From the NCBI GenBank assembly GCA_006386115.1, contig VFIW01000087.1:62001-126000 (forward strand): a DNA stretch of 64,000 bases. The letters run 5' to 3'. Under the pieces are notes generated by a model. It was not told the origin of the DNA, did no database searches, and saw only the letters and a list, made by a program, of their open reading frames with translations. Numbering within the stretch: the stretch's first letter is position 1; every line of letters starts with the position of its first letter. Source of the DNA: Globisporangium splendens (Eukaryota > Oomycota > Peronosporomycetes > Pythiales > Pythiaceae). Below, piece after piece: positions 13,026 through 25,415 of this stretch. Both the position numbers and the translations under genes were made by a program.

Positions 13026-13583
13026 GTGTCTCGCGCCTGTTGTTTGTTGTTTTCCAATGTGCTGCATTCTCGATGGATGAGTGGAGTATTGAACGAGCAA
13101 CCGCTGCTGTGTATTGTATGATGTTGTGTTTTGTAAATCTTAGATATTCAAACGGCAGTGAGATCAATGACAAGGAGGAATAAACGCGCAAGGAAGATTT
13201 TTGAGAACACCAGATTCCTTTGATCACATTTTTGGCATTGGCGAGAGCTGAGAGGCAAACATAATCGCATCTTTCGGCGTATTGACGCGGAGAAACAGAT
13301 GCTGGCCACATAGCGAAGAGCATTGGCATGAGCTTCAAGAATTTCACTCCGAATCGGTGGAAAGACGACACCTGAGAGTCTCTTCGGACCATGTGCTTGT
13401 TGAAATGATCCTGTGACTTTCTTGACACGGAAGACGAGACATCCTCCATAAATTGATAAATGAGACATCTGCTATAAATGAATACCCTCCAAAAACTATG
13501 TCTGATTGACCTCTAGGAATTTGTTCTTAGGTGCTGCTGGAGCCAATTCACTGACAAGGTTGCGAGCTGATTGATTGATACCA
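13026..13583. other. Intergenic between pseudokinase B and SMN
   Basis: Contains the 3' flank of pseudokinase B and the upstream region of the SMN gene. Small minus-strand ORFs (for example 13148-13468) show no domain. Confidence 0.5.
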
Positions 13584-14578
13584 ATGGTGAGCTTCTTGTG
13601 CGCGGCGGAAAGGAGCGACTCGCTCTCTGTCCTGCACTGCTGATATAACGCTTAGTAATGCGGGGCTGACGCGCATGTGCATGCTGGGTGGTTCTGTGGT
13701 CGTAGAGCTCCAGCGAGGAGGAGCGCGATTCCGTGAGCGAACTGGAAGAGCAATGGGATGACATGGCGATTGTGAGGGTGTGTCAAAAAGATCTTGTTTT
13801 GTGTGTCTTGATAGCGTGGGCCACATACTGACTGAGCCTGATCTCTCCGTTTCTTTCTTGTGCAGGCATTTGAAGACGCGCTCAATGACCAACGCCAGCG
13901 ATCAGGACATTCCAAAAAGTACGTTGCCTTGCATGCAGTCTTGTGAGAACGACCTGCGGATCTCAATACCCTGCGGTGCATTTTTGATTGGGTCTTGGTC
14001 AAATAATAATCAGGAAGGAGACAACGAAGAGCTCGCATTCAAGCAACAAGCAGTCCAGACGAGCACCGGTTGTGGAGGACGATGCCAAATCTTCTACTCA
14101 CAGGACAGCCCCTGTGCCAGAAAATCACGCACACGCGGCACGAATGCATGGGAATGGCTACAATCGCACCTTCTCTCCTCAGGTCCAGCCTTCGGCGAAC
14201 GGGTATGCGGCAGCAAGCGCCGCCTCAGAGTATGGGACCAGCGACGACGTGTATCAAGCTGCGTATGCTCAAGCGTACGCCCACCTTCAAGCCCAGTTCC
14301 AAGCAGCACATCAAACCGTACCACCCACTCAGTACTCAGCTGGATATGGCACTCACCACGTTCCAGGCTACCCATCGCACTCTTTTCAGCCACAAATGTC
14401 AGGACATGTGCCAGCTCCAAGCCCAATGCCACCGGTTCCGACTGGATTTGGTGCCCACCCTGCTGCAGGAGGAAACGACGACGGTTTATCAAACCTGCTC
14501 TTGGCTTGGTATCAGTCGGGATACTACACTGGTCGCTATCAAGCCATTCAAGAAATGAAAGCGCGCAATCATCGATAG
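13584..14578 (+). CDS. SMN1: SMN-like protein (survival motor neuron), no Tudor domain
   Basis: The C-terminus carries the SMN YG-box oligomerisation motif (about 199-216: LLLAWYQSGYYTGRY). The N-terminus carries a Gemin2-binding-like WDD motif (residues 18-20, in EEQWDDMAIAFEDAL). Inferred exons are 13584-13586, 13706-13771, 13866-13918 and 14014-14578, giving 228 residues. The first coding exon is only ATG, followed directly by a GTGAGC donor. The next exon opens in phase 0 after TCGTAG and has an upstream stop and no ATG of its own, which forces this model or an undetected start. Between the two motifs lies a Tyr/Pro/Gln/Ala-rich linker. No Tudor domain is present; fission yeast Smn1 also lacks one. 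SMN assembles Sm rings on spliceosomal snRNAs with Gemin2. The gene converges with the minus-strand gene ending at 14625. Confidence 0.85.
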
Positions 14579-14624
14579 ATTTCCATGTTGTTCTATAAAA
14601 CAATAGTTTTTCAGCCTCAATCGT

Positions 14625-17600
14625 TCACCCGCCGAATTGTTGTGGCAACCCGTGATTTTGCTGCATCATCCTGAGCATAGTGTCGTGTTAATCGTTTTCG
14701 CTTCGTGTACAACTTTGAAGTCCGGGGTGTGTAATGCTCTGAAGCACAGGGTGAACAAAATCGCTTACCTCCACAGCAATCGAAGCTGATCTTCCGTGAC
14801 AGAATCCTGAACAACACGCTCCAGACGCTCTAAGCTGTTTACGACATTGCATCAATGGATGTACTACCTTCATGGCTCAAACATCCAAGTCTGTATCCTT
14901 ACCTGCTGCTGAACAAGTCGTCGATCGAAATCCTATGCAGGAGAGACTGCGCAGCGTACGGCGATATTATCTGAGTTGATGCAAGAAGACGCTCCTGCTG
15001 CGATTCTTCTTCTAAGAGGAACGGTCGCTCAAACCACATTCGAGGTAATGTTCGGTAGTCGCTGAGTGCAGTCTGGGCACAAACATCCACGATAGACCGA
15101 ATACATCGGCTTGTTTCTTCATCTGATGCACTAAGATACAACTTTTGAACATCGTGAAAACCAATTGTGGAGACTAGCGTGCAACGAGTACCTGGTGAAC
15201 GTTTGCACCCTGATTCGAAAATGCACCAGTGCGGCGAAAAATGCTTGCAAATTTTCTTCAACAAGAGGAGTAATGGTCGAGTCTCCAGCTTCACAAACGT
15301 TATGTACATTTTCAGTTTCAGCACTTCAGAAACATTAGTCCCGAGTTTGACATACCAATTATGATCCAGATGCATTGGAATTGAATCTGCGATGTCGCTA
15401 ACTTGTACGTCAGCGCCTTCATCGAGTTTGTATCTGAGCACATGGGTGTCAAAACCAAGAGTGCTTTGTTTGTTCGTGTGGACGCACACAATACCTTACC
15501 GGTAAAAAGTTCAGTGCTCAGAACGCATATCCCGTTTCTCTCATCAACCAGCAAGTCAATCGGGCACTGCATGTCTCGCTCTATCACTGACACAGCGTAC
15601 TCAGTTGATAATTCATCCAGAATCTCATCCTACGCATTGATTACAACATGGCAAACGTTGCTTCAGCATGATAGACTAGATTTTCGCGCAAAACATTGAA
15701 AACGTACATGAGACAGGAACTGAACCGAGCAAATAAGGCGAACTGGAGGGTACTCTCGTTCATCGCCAAGTAATTTCTGCTTCTTCAGCGGCGGTTCAAT
15801 AGACTGATCGAATGAACTTTTACTCGAAGTGTCCTTCAGTTGGTCATTCTGACGGAGCTTGGTGGAGTCCGTGGTGCTGGAGGGGTCTTCTCCAAAGCAG
15901 TGCAACAGCATACTGAGATCTTTCCAATGTAGAGCTCCGAGTGCTGACTTGTATGTGCTGCTCTTAAAAATCTTTCCAACGAAAAGAAGTGGAGCATTTG
16001 GCTCACCGAGGTTTTGACGACCGCAAATAGCCACCGCTCTTCGCATAGACGTTAGCCTGTTGTCGAGCCGCAAGCAATTCGCAATATTAGAGCATACCTG
16101 AGTGTATGTAGCCAGGAAAGTTGTCGGAAACTCGTGCACGTCTCAAATATCGTTTCGTGGGAAAACGCCGACGGGTTTTTGCTCAATTTTTTCACATTTG
16201 CTTGCTCTTGGAAGATGGTCGACTCCAGTAACTCAAGTGAGAGAGCTTCTAGCGCCAAAGAGATAGAATTTGAGTTGACGTGTAAGACTTTCTTCCGGAT
16301 CAAGTCCCACAGAACTGGCCGAGCAAATCGTTCTATCAGCTTTTCTGTTTGAGCAGTTTCACCTGACACAGGTGTCGCAGAGATTTCCGTGCAAAGTTGC
16401 CTTCCAGGGTCTGCAGCAGCATATGATACGGCCATTTCGAAAAAACCATGCACCAAATCTTCCGTCGTCGTTGGACCTTTATCAGCAAACATTATGACTT
16501 TGGACGGAATTGCATCTGTGATTCTCGCACTCAGTGGTGCTTTTGTTGGAGACACCATGTTCATGATTTCAGGTGGGGAGCTTGATAGCTCAACTTCTTG
16601 AGCCTCGTCTTCAATTGATGTTAGTGGCTCATTGTTCTTGATAAATTCAGGCGTTGCCTTGTTCTGGGGAATGGTTGTAGTCGAAATTTCAGCGACTGGT
16701 GTCCAATCGAGTTTCTCTTCTGGTTTGCTCAGTTCGGCAATTTGAAATGATTCTTGACTCCACAATGACGGCATGTTCAGCATGATGCTTGTCAACGGAC
16801 GCGGAGCTAAACCATTCGAGGACGACTTGATTGCAAAAAGTAATCCTTTCCCTGAGTCAATCATATGGAGCAGCGCTTCATCTCGTTTGCTTTCATCTCT
16901 GCGAAGTAAGCTCGATGGAAGTGATAGCTGCCGAAGCTCGCTCTTCAAGACAGAGTCTGCAACGCTAGCACCCGTGATTTCTTTAAATGAGCCGAACCAA
17001 GGATTCAATGTCGACGCCACAATAGACGATAGCTGAGGCACTTCAAGAACCTCGAGCTTCTTGGAGGTTGGTAAAACTAGTAAAACCTGAGCGTTCTTTC
17101 GAATCGCCTGCTTGAGAATCCAAGTCGATTCCTTGCTCAAAAAAGCCACTGGTACTCGAATCTCTGGGTCGTTTTTCAGCCTTTTCATTTGGTGCATTTG
17201 AGAGAGGTCGTCGTCTTTCTCGACTTGTCGCTGGTGCTTTGAAGACGTAGCTGGGAATATTTCCACGGGTCGATCCAAATCGATTGACGACTCAGCTGCT
17301 GCAAACGTCATCCACATCAATTTGCTGCCTTCGAAAACAGCAAAGCTTGCTTGTTTACCAATCTCTTGCGCTTGAACTAACGCTGTAGACAACAAATCAC
17401 AGCTGGATTGCTTCAGATATGATGCGAATATATCTGGAGCAAAACCTGCTGGACTTCTTGGTATCTCCATAGTGCGAAGAGGGCGTAACCTTACAGAATG
17501 CGGCTCGAGTTGGCTCTCTGCTGGCGGTGCGTCTGAGTGCTTCATGAATGGCCGATCTTGAGTGCCCAACCAGTCAGCTTCTTCATCTCTGGAAGCCAAG

Positions 17601-18217
17601 TCAAATCAATCAGGAGTTTAGCATAATAAAAGTAAATTAAGACGAGCTTCGTACCTGTTCAGCCGAGTCTGTGACTTGTAGGAGGTTTCCAAATTTTGCA
17701 TGCCTTGTTGGAGTGTGACTCGACAAAGCAGTGCAATGTTTTCATCGCACAGCCGTTGGTGCCACAAACCATTTGGAAAGGGAGAGTTGGCCTCAATGTC
17801 CAGCTTTTTCAATCGTGGCATCGTTTCTTCGTTCCGACAAGAGCCAGTTGATTGGTTTGACTCGACTTCTTCTTGCTTGGGGTGCCAGGATAAGCTTTCG
17901 ACATTGTCATTTGAAGTATCTTTCACTTGGTCAAAACCCCAGATTGAGGCAATTTCGCTCTCCTTTAATACCACTCCTCCAACCGTAACACCATCCCCGG
18001 TTGTCGCTCGCGCATCTTTGTCACCGTCTTCATCAACTCGTCTCGCAACGAATGCTTGCAGTTTACGGACCCACCATTCATGGTTCCTAATCGAGTCGCC
18101 ATCGCGACCACCACCATCAACATTTTCTTGGACGCGGGGAAATGCCAGAGCGCTCTTGCTGTACGCGGTTTCTTGCTCTCGCTGACACTCATCGAAGTGA
18201 TCTTCATAGATATTCAT
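14625..18217 (-). CDS. Large unrecognised protein, 7 exons
   Basis: Inferred exons: 18217-17655, 17588-16098, 16038-15708, 15629-15490, 15433-14903, 14834-14769 and 14670-14625. They keep one open frame of about 1055 residues, ending MMQQNHGLPQQFGG. The 15489-15434 intron is the weakest call (donor GTGTGC). An alternative uses GTAAGG at 15499 with a later acceptor. I do not recognise the family. The protein is soluble, without signal peptide or membrane segment. Acidic, Ser-rich stretches sit around residues 330-400, and several helical, Leu-rich segments follow (KLKMYITFVKLETRPLLLLLKKI, LERLERVVQDSVTEDQLRLLW). The helical, low-complexity composition would suit a subunit of a nuclear complex such as Mediator, but no diagnostic motif supports that. 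The gene ends 47 bp from the SMN stop (convergent). Confidence 0.6.
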
Positions 18218-18659
18218 CAGAAAAGGATGACTGTATAATCACAGGCAGGAGCACGTGCTCACACTCGCCAACGCACCTCCAGCAACGCGATCTCCACGAT
18301 ACGCTGCTCCAAGGCCCCGCATCGTTGCGCGCATTCGGTCCTTCTCTTCGTGAATAATGCAGAAATGTGCACCCGCAACGAAAGCGCAAGTTGAAGTTCA
18401 AAGTACCGTATCTCCCTCAATAATAAGAGACATTCTGTCCAACACGATATTCAAAGAGTTTTTATAATGCGTGCCACACGGCGCAGTATGGAAACTTGCC
18501 TCTTCTATTTTATAGATGAACTCCACATTGATGAATGCGGAAATGTTGCAGTTGGCAATGCGGTTGCTGGCAAGGATGCCTGTATGGTGCATGCGTGAGC
18601 ATACGCGCATTTGTCATTTTCTCTCTAAGACTATGGGGAGTCGTGCCGCAAACAGAAGA
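18218..18659. other. Short intergenic region
   Basis: Lies between two minus-strand genes, so it holds the promoter of the 14625-18217 gene and the 3' flank of the coiled-coil gene. Nothing else seen. Confidence 0.5.
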
Positions 18660-19577
18660 CTATCGCAAGCGCGCGGATGCCTCAGCGGAGAAAATGGAGA
18701 TTTGGTGCAATTTCGCAAGCAACTGCTTCTTCTCGCGCGCCAGCTGCTCCAGGTTTGCCTTCAGGTCGTCTTCCAGCGCGCTCGCCTGCACGATCTCGAA
18801 CTTGACGGCGGCGCACTTCTTCTCCAATTGGCGCAAGCGGTAGTAGTGTGCGTCGAGCTCCGTTTTCGCTAGTGCCGCCGCAACTTTGATGTCGGCGACT
18901 TCCTTTTGGAGCCGCTCCACGTCTTTCTCGGAATAGAAGGAACTCGAACTGCTCTTCCGGTCGGTCAAGCGAAGAAATACCAATAAGGATGAGGAATTGG
19001 ACCGTTGCGGTTGCTGGGAGTTAAACAACTCAGCTTCTTCGGTCTCCTTCTCAGTGGTGTATTTCTCAGCGATTGCCAAATCTCGATCCTGTAAATGCTT
19101 GACGATCCGTGCTTCAAGCAGTGCGATGCGCTCTTTGCTGCTGTCGCGTTCCTCTTCGATATCCATCAGTTTCTCGTCGATTCCGCCGTATTCGCGACGC
19201 GCAATGGATATCAAATCTGCGATGGCTTCTAACTCGCCTTCAGCCTCGGCACGTGCAAATTGAGCATGGCTCAAACTCTCAAATCGTGGACGAGCATTTG
19301 CATCCGATTTAACGCTATTCGCTTCGTTGCACAAGCCGTTGTCTGCAGACTCAAGGTCGTCTGACCCCAAAGCGCTTGTCGTAAACGGGATTGTGTCGTT
19401 GATCGTCGTCAGCTCTTCCAAAGATGATCCCAGCAGCCATCGCACGAAGGGCTCGTACGCTACCAATTCCGGGGTCGGAGGCTCCAAAACGATATCCTTA
19501 GACTCCACTTCAAGCGCCACAGAAAGAGGATCATCACCATCGGCGCCATTCACAGCCAGTGCTACGTCATCCGGCAT
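18660..19577 (-). CDS. Coiled-coil protein of unknown function
   Basis: Single-exon ORF of 305 residues starting MPDDVALAVNG. The N-terminal 100 residues are acidic and probably disordered, with LVAYEPFVRWLLGSS as the only hydrophobic patch. Residues about 105-190 and 220-300 have strong heptad character (for example ADLISIARREYGGIDEKLMDIEEERDSSKERIALLEARIVKHLQDRDLAIAEK and the long stretch ending AREKKQLLAKLHQISIF, shown here only in part). A Ser-rich linker separates the coils. It has no catalytic motif and no membrane segment. Possible roles are structural (cytoskeletal or basal-body), but nothing in the sequence decides this. It is transcribed in the same direction as the PPR gene upstream. 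Confidence 0.6.
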   Translation of the reverse strand: MPDDVALAVNGADGDDPLSVALEVESKDIVLEPPTPELVAYEPFVRWLLGSSLEELTTINDTIPFTTSALGSDDLESADNGLCNEANSVKSDANARPRFESLSHAQFARAEAEGELEAIADLISIARREYGGIDEKLMDIEEERDSSKERIALLEARIVKHLQDRDLAIAEKYTTEKETEEAELFNSQQPQRSNSSSLLVFLRLTDRKSSSSSFYSEKDVERLQKEVADIKVAAALAKTELDAHYYRLRQLEKKCAAVKFEIVQASALEDDLKANLEQLAREKKQLLAKLHQISIFSAEASARLR

Positions 19578-19759
19578 CGTCTTCGCTCACTGTCTGGTCG
19601 CGCATGCAGTTCAATAAGATCAAGCTCGTTCAAGCACAACTCGCGCGCATCAGCCATCACGTCCAGGTGATGTGGCTATTTATACAAACTCAGAAGAGCG
19701 CCATTTCTCGCTGCGTCTTGTCCTCTTTGTCAAATAACTCGTCTTTTTCGGGTGGGTTA

Positions 19760-21816
19760 TCATGGTTTTCTATCATCTATCTTCTTATCTATGGATTCAG
19801 TGAAAAAGTCGCTGAAGTCTTCATCATCGTCGCCGTTGTCTTCAACCCCATCTGTTGACCCCGATGCGCGTTTCAGGACATTCCCGTAGCTGTTCCCCAG
19901 AAGCACTTTGATTGCATTCGATTCGTCGAGGCGGTTCAGCGCAGCGTACGCTTTCAAGGCAGACTTCAGCATGATTCGGCGCTTCAAGATTCGCTTCCGG
20001 TCACCGTCCATCGCAGAAAAATCTTCAAACAGATGGATCACTTCTTCGTAGCGTCCCAAACGAATATTCGACGCCATCCCGATCTCCGTGACAGCGATAC
20101 CGAGAGGAATATGCTTGTTCAACCGCAAGGCGCGAATGATGTCGGCCACTTTCTCCAGGTCACCCAGCATCCCAAGTTTGTAGTAGAAGGACACGACTTT
20201 CTCCAGTGCAGCGTATTTGATTGGGATGTTGTTGTCGAGGGCGTGGACGAAAAGTTCATCCACCAGCTGAACGTCTTTGCAGAACACACACGCGATCACA
20301 GCTTCACAGATCGAGAACGAATTCAGCTCAATGACATGCGAGTACTTGCTGAAAAGCGCGATCAAGTCGTCTCCAGTCGTGATATACTTGGCAAGCAGTA
20401 ACGTCCGGATCAAAGGATATACGGTGTGGTGATTTGTCTCGATTTGATGTTCCTCCATGATTTCCAAAATGTCGAGCGCAACCTCCGCTACAGCTTCATG
20501 GTGCTCTGCTTTGCGGTCCTTCAAGCATTTCAAGAGCAAGCACTTCGATAATCTCTCTTTCAGTCCTCGCGTCGCAGTGCTGGATTTCATCACGTTGTTG
20601 TACACTTCCATCATCGCCGAGATGTATCCATGATTGCACAGGCACTGCAAGCAGATCTCAAAGCGAAACTCGGTGAAAGAATCCATCGGTGCGTCAATCG
20701 GGTGGTTGTACACATTCATCGCACGGTCAAGCTCACCGTGCTCAGCGGCCACCTTGATCACAGTTGGGAGCAACGACAGCGGAACGGTATCATTCAGATC
20801 GTGCACCACTTCTTCACACAGTTGCAGGACCAATCCAAGATCAACGTTCTCCTCGTCTTTCAGCAACGTGTTCAAGAGATGAAAGTACGCAACCTTCGTG
20901 ATTCGCACACTCTTCAATCGCATAATTTCCAGAAGTCGCACTGCACTCTCGGTGTCCTTGAGGTGACCACATGCGAACAGAATCGATTCGGCCAGTTGCG
21001 GTGACATCATCAAAGCTTTGTAATTCACCGACTCGCCTCCATTGGTACGTACAGAGAGCTGCTTTTTGAAAAGGTTGTCGATGACGTCACCAAACCGTTG
21101 CTGATAGTTCAGCACGAACGCATAGTTTTCGCAGATAATGGTGCGGTGTTTCATGTTGTTCGCAAACTGCGGAAACACATCATCCCAAACATACGCGATG
21201 GCTTCAATCTGCTTGTAGTCTTTCCGCTGTCGCAAATGGTAGAGATACTTGTCCAGTGGACCGGTCATCGCTTTCTGAAGCCGCTTGCCTTTTTGGTAAT
21301 CAGATTCTCCGTTCATCTTTGCACTGCTCGACTCCACCTTTTTGCCGAGATTTGCCAAAGATTGCTTTGCGCTAGAAGAAAAGTTTGAGGCAGACAGCAG
21401 CAAAGGTAAGAGACATACCATCGACATGAGCAGCTAGAATCAAACGGTAGAACTTACATCTCAATGTCTCGTGTAGTGATGCCAGCAGGAGCTCCATTCA
21501 CAGGACGCAATTCGAGCGAAGACGCTCGCGATCCCTTTGGAACAGAAGCTCGGAATTCCTTTCGGACGGCAGCACCATGTTGTGACTGAGATCCACTGAA
21601 GCTGAACAAACTCCGATGGTCATGCTCTCGCTTCCCATCGACAGCTCTCGGGACGCTGGCGTTCCTGGTCAGCTTCTTCTCGACAGAATCGGTTCCACCA
21701 GCAGTCTCTTCATCAGCCTCTTCCTGTTTGCACGCATTCGTATGCACCGAAAGCCTGCGCGTGGATCGCTTGGTCAAGCGCGACGCCGACGATCGGAGCA
21801 ACACCTGACGCAACAT
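19760..21816 (-). CDS. Mitochondrial pentatricopeptide-repeat (PPR) protein
   Basis: Two exons (21816-21458 and 21371-19760) joined by an 86-nt phase-2 intron give 656 residues. The N-terminus (MLRQVLLRSSASRLTKRSTRRLSV) is a typical arginine-rich mitochondrial presequence without acids. The body is a run of about 35-residue helical hairpins resembling PPR units, for example AESILFACGHLKDTESAVRLLEIM, and HGYISAMMEVYNNVM. The C-terminus is acidic (GVEDNGDDDEDFSDFF). PPR proteins bind organellar RNA to process, stabilise or help translate it; the target cannot be read from this sequence. The gene is divergent from the FHIP-like gene, with starts 624 bp apart. Confidence 0.75.
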
Positions 21817-22440
21817 CGTGTCCGCTCCTTGTCACTCCAGAGTGCAGGCAACAGCGCGCTCTACGGGGAAGGCTATCTCTCCACACACACAGGGGGGAGG
21901 GAGGGAGAACGCACACACTCAAGGGAGAGACGTAGAGTTGGCGTGCAGCGGGGACCCTCGCGAAGCTCTCTCTCCGTGAGCTGCTGCGGCGTGATCTCAA
22001 TGGCGTTCTGCGCCTTTGAGCCACGCGATCGAGGCACACGCTGTGTGTCAAACAAAGGGGGAGGATGGGGCCAAACAGCCGTCCCTTCGTGCAACCTTCG
22101 AGCGACCGACATATAATTCCTGTGCAACATTATACTCTCAACGTGTATGCAATGCTGAGGGTAGAAATCGTTATGCTACAGTAGAGGGAAAATGTCAGAG
22201 GGTGCAATTGCGTCGCATTCGCGTTCGTCCCACAGTAGCAGAGAAAGCGCGGGGTGTGCGCGAATCGACGGGATCCAGCTCGGTGTATTGGCCACTACGC
22301 TGCTCAACGGCGGACATTGCGGTACCCCTTAGACGCTCATTAGCCTCTGTCTATCCTGATACGATCCCCCTCTCCCTGCATATCCATTTCCGTACTCGAG
22401 ATCTGTTTGGCTCTGAACGGCGCCACTTCAAGCCACAGCC
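21817..22440. other. Divergent promoter region (PPR / FHIP-like)
   Basis: Separates two start codons pointing away from each other. It contains purine/CA-rich tracts near 21885-21925. CCATTTC at 22384-22390, 51 bp before the FHIP ATG, fits the oomycete initiator consensus YCAYTYY, but that consensus is weak on its own. Confidence 0.45.
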
Positions 22441-25415
22441 ATGAGCCAATTTATAAATCAGCTCAAGAGCAAGATGAAGATGGTCGCGGCGCGCGCGTCC
22501 GACGCGCTGGCGCAGGCCGCGGACATCGTCGTGCCGACGCTCTACGAGTCCCGCGCAGAGGAGTTCCATCACCGGTGGCAGACGGTCTCGCGCTTCCTGG
22601 AATCGATCATGAACCGAGATCTCGACCCAGCCGAGCAGCGAAGGCTGCTGCTGGAATCGCATACAAGAGACTCGCTGCAGAAGATGGTGCTTCTGATCTA
22701 CGCGGAGGAAAATGCGCTCGACCGTTTGGAGCTCTCGGCTACGAACGCAGGCAATGCGTCACCGCAATCGGATGTGGACGCGCAGCAGCAGCAGCAACAA
22801 CAGCCGCGCGAGTGTCTCGAGTATCTGCTGGAACGACAGATCATCCCGCACCTTTGTGACGCAGGGAAGCGAGACCAACCTTCTGGAATCATGTCGCTCT
22901 CCATGCAGTTTGTTGGCGCACTACTGAGCAGGTATGGGGAAAAAGTCCATTTAGTGGTCATCATGTTGCAGTAACCAAAGTGCTAAAATGTTCATTATAT
23001 GACAGAGTCAACTATCCGCTGCTGCCGACCCGCGAAGTTCACGTGTCGGTCGTGGGGCTGATCGAGGCAGCGACGAAGAAAGAGGTAGAAGACCCTGTGG
23101 TCCGGAAATGCCTGATCAACTTGCTGAACGTTCTATGGAAGAAACTGCGCGCTGATCCTGTGCAGACCGAGTTCTTCTTTCTTCACGCCGACAGTATGAT
23201 CATCCGCAAGAACGGCTCGGGGAGAACGTCCGATTATTCGCTGCATGCGTCTTCCCAGACCCATGACGTCTCGGAGCTCGTACTCTTTACGGGACTGCTG
23301 CCGCACATGTACGCGATGGGCAAAGTCGGCGAGAAATGTCGAGAAGCGCTGGTGATCGCTGCTGCAGTTCACGAGAAAGCACTTTGCCGGTTTGTCCTCC
23401 AGCTCACTCCGTTTTGCCATTACGCCGTCAATGGTGTGATCTCCGCATTCGATAACTTGCCGAAAGCATTGCCAGATGGAACTACACGAGGCGGTGCCGC
23501 GCTGTCGCCGATATCGGGGTCGATGGGGATCGACAATGAACTCTACCTCATCGCGATTCGGCTGCGTTTTTGCTGCACATTGGGGATGGTCGCACGGTTT
23601 GAACTCACGGAAACAGACGATGAGACCGGGGAAGAGGTTCAGACGTCGATTGCAAATGAGTTGCTGCTGCAATTCCGATCGCGCTTTCTCGAAGGTCCGC
23701 TGCTTGAAGGGCTATTGAACACATCCGAGTCTACGGCTCGAACTGCGACACTGTACGCGAGAATCATCCTCGAAGAGATCGTGTCGTGCTGCAGCGATAC
23801 GAGTGCGAACCCGCTGCTTTTCGTCTATGTCCAGTTTTTATTGCAGCAAACGCCTGTGAATGGCCGTCCCATTGTTACGCAAGAGGTGTCGCCACCGAAG
23901 AATGGAGACGAAAGCAAATCGCAGGCGAAGAACTTTTCGGGTGCTGACCCTGCTATTACACACATCCTTCCAAGCGAGCTGCTGCACCGCATGGATTCGC
24001 TCTCCAGCTCCTTGAGCATCGCGACAATCGACTTGTTCACGTATCTTATGGAGCTTCAAGATGAGCACACTGATTTGACTCTGCTCGGTGACTTAGAGGA
24101 GGTGGAACCGGTGCGTCGTCGTAGCAGCTCGGCACTGAGCCCGACTCATACGAACGGCGCTGTCTGGTTTGCTTCCCGTTTTCCGAACTCTGCGGTGGCA
24201 TCGAATGCACACTTGTGGAAAATCCAAGCCTTCGATGGCATGAGTGACGAGCTCGACATCCCAGCTGCAGATGACAGCGAGGAGCAAGTGCTCTCGTTGC
24301 TCTCGTATATCGCAGACGCTGAATACGCTGCGTGTCAGCGTGTGTCTGTAACTCATGAGGAGTCCGACACCAGTGATGACGAGAGTGTTGCAGAAGAAGA
24401 GGATGCTTCGACGCCAGCTGAAGCCAAGCGAGTCAGCGAAAGAGGCGGTTCTCCAGAGAAACCTGTGGAAGGACCTGCCAAGACTGACAAAAAGAGCGAG
24501 GTTGGCTCGGCAACGTCACGAACAGCAGCTACGCGCAACTCCATGAAGCCACTTCGTGAAGTGAATTTGACGCTGAATTTGCCGTCGTTCTCACCTGTGA
24601 CGCCTGCTTTCCAGCGTCAAAAGAGTTTTTCAAGTAGCCAACCAAAGAAGCCAAGTCGGGAGAATGGAGAGCTCCCATTATTTATTCGGGTGGTGTTCAA
24701 TCGCTTGGAGCGACTTCTTGAGAACTCGTTCCAGGAGAACCTCGCGCTGTCTGGTTTGATCGCTGCCATTGCGCAGAAAACCATTTGCGCGTCGGTGGTC
24801 TTCGACATTGCAGAACAGCGACCTGCGGGGCAAAGCGTGCGATCGATTCTAGAAGAAGTATACACGGATGCACTGCGTCGAATCGATCGCTTGTCGAACG
24901 GAGAAGCGAAGCTGCTCGAGATCCGAAAGAAACTGGTCGAAGACGACAACGAAGCGTCATTGAACGACCATGAAGCCGAGACGCGATTGTTGTGTGGATT
25001 CATCGTGCTCGAAGAGATTTTGAAGGAGCTTTGCTCAGTGCTTTTTGCGAAAGAACGCGTGCGGAACTTGCCCGTGAAACCAGAAGGCTACTACTTGTGT
25101 CCGAAGCGAACGAGTTCGTCGGCGATTCGAAAGATCTCCACAGACACAAACTACTCGGACACTGGTTCCTCGTGCGGCTTGTTCTCGCCGACATCGTCTG
25201 AAAATGCAGATGGCAGCGCCCGAGGCTTTGGCGAAGATGGTGAGCTCGTTAGCCCCAAAAAGAAGATCAGCATTGGGCGAGAATTTGAGCAGTTGCTCGC
25301 GGAAGCCGAGTCCAGCATCGAGAGCATCCTGCTCTCGGACCGAGCGCAAGCTGGCAGCACAGCGAGTGAAGCGGACGTGAATGCCGCAATAGCGTCAATC
25401 GACTTCAGCGAATGA
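22441..25415 (+). CDS. FHIP / FAM160-family protein (FTS-Hook-interacting)
   Basis: Exons 22441-22931 and 23006-25415 (phase-2 intron, AGCAG donor flank, ATGACAG acceptor) give 966 residues. The N-terminal half matches the FHIP/RAI16 fold. It shows CLEYLLERQIIPHLCDAGK and YPLLPTREVHVSVVGLI, corresponding to the family's 'EYLL..KIL..LC' and 'HPLL..L.V..P...L' segments, then long helical segments with FFFLHADSMI and HEKALCRFVL. A poly-Gln tract lies at about 119-125. Residues 640-700 are Ser/Glu/Lys-rich linker. In animals and fungi FHIP joins FTS and Hook to link Rab5 endosomes to cytoplasmic dynein. Such a role in long-range hyphal transport is inferred from the family only. Confidence 0.75.

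Noticed and set aside
13780..14598. 272-codon plus-strand ORF overlapping SMN
   Set aside because: It is the wrong frame; the YG box lies in the frame ending at 14578.
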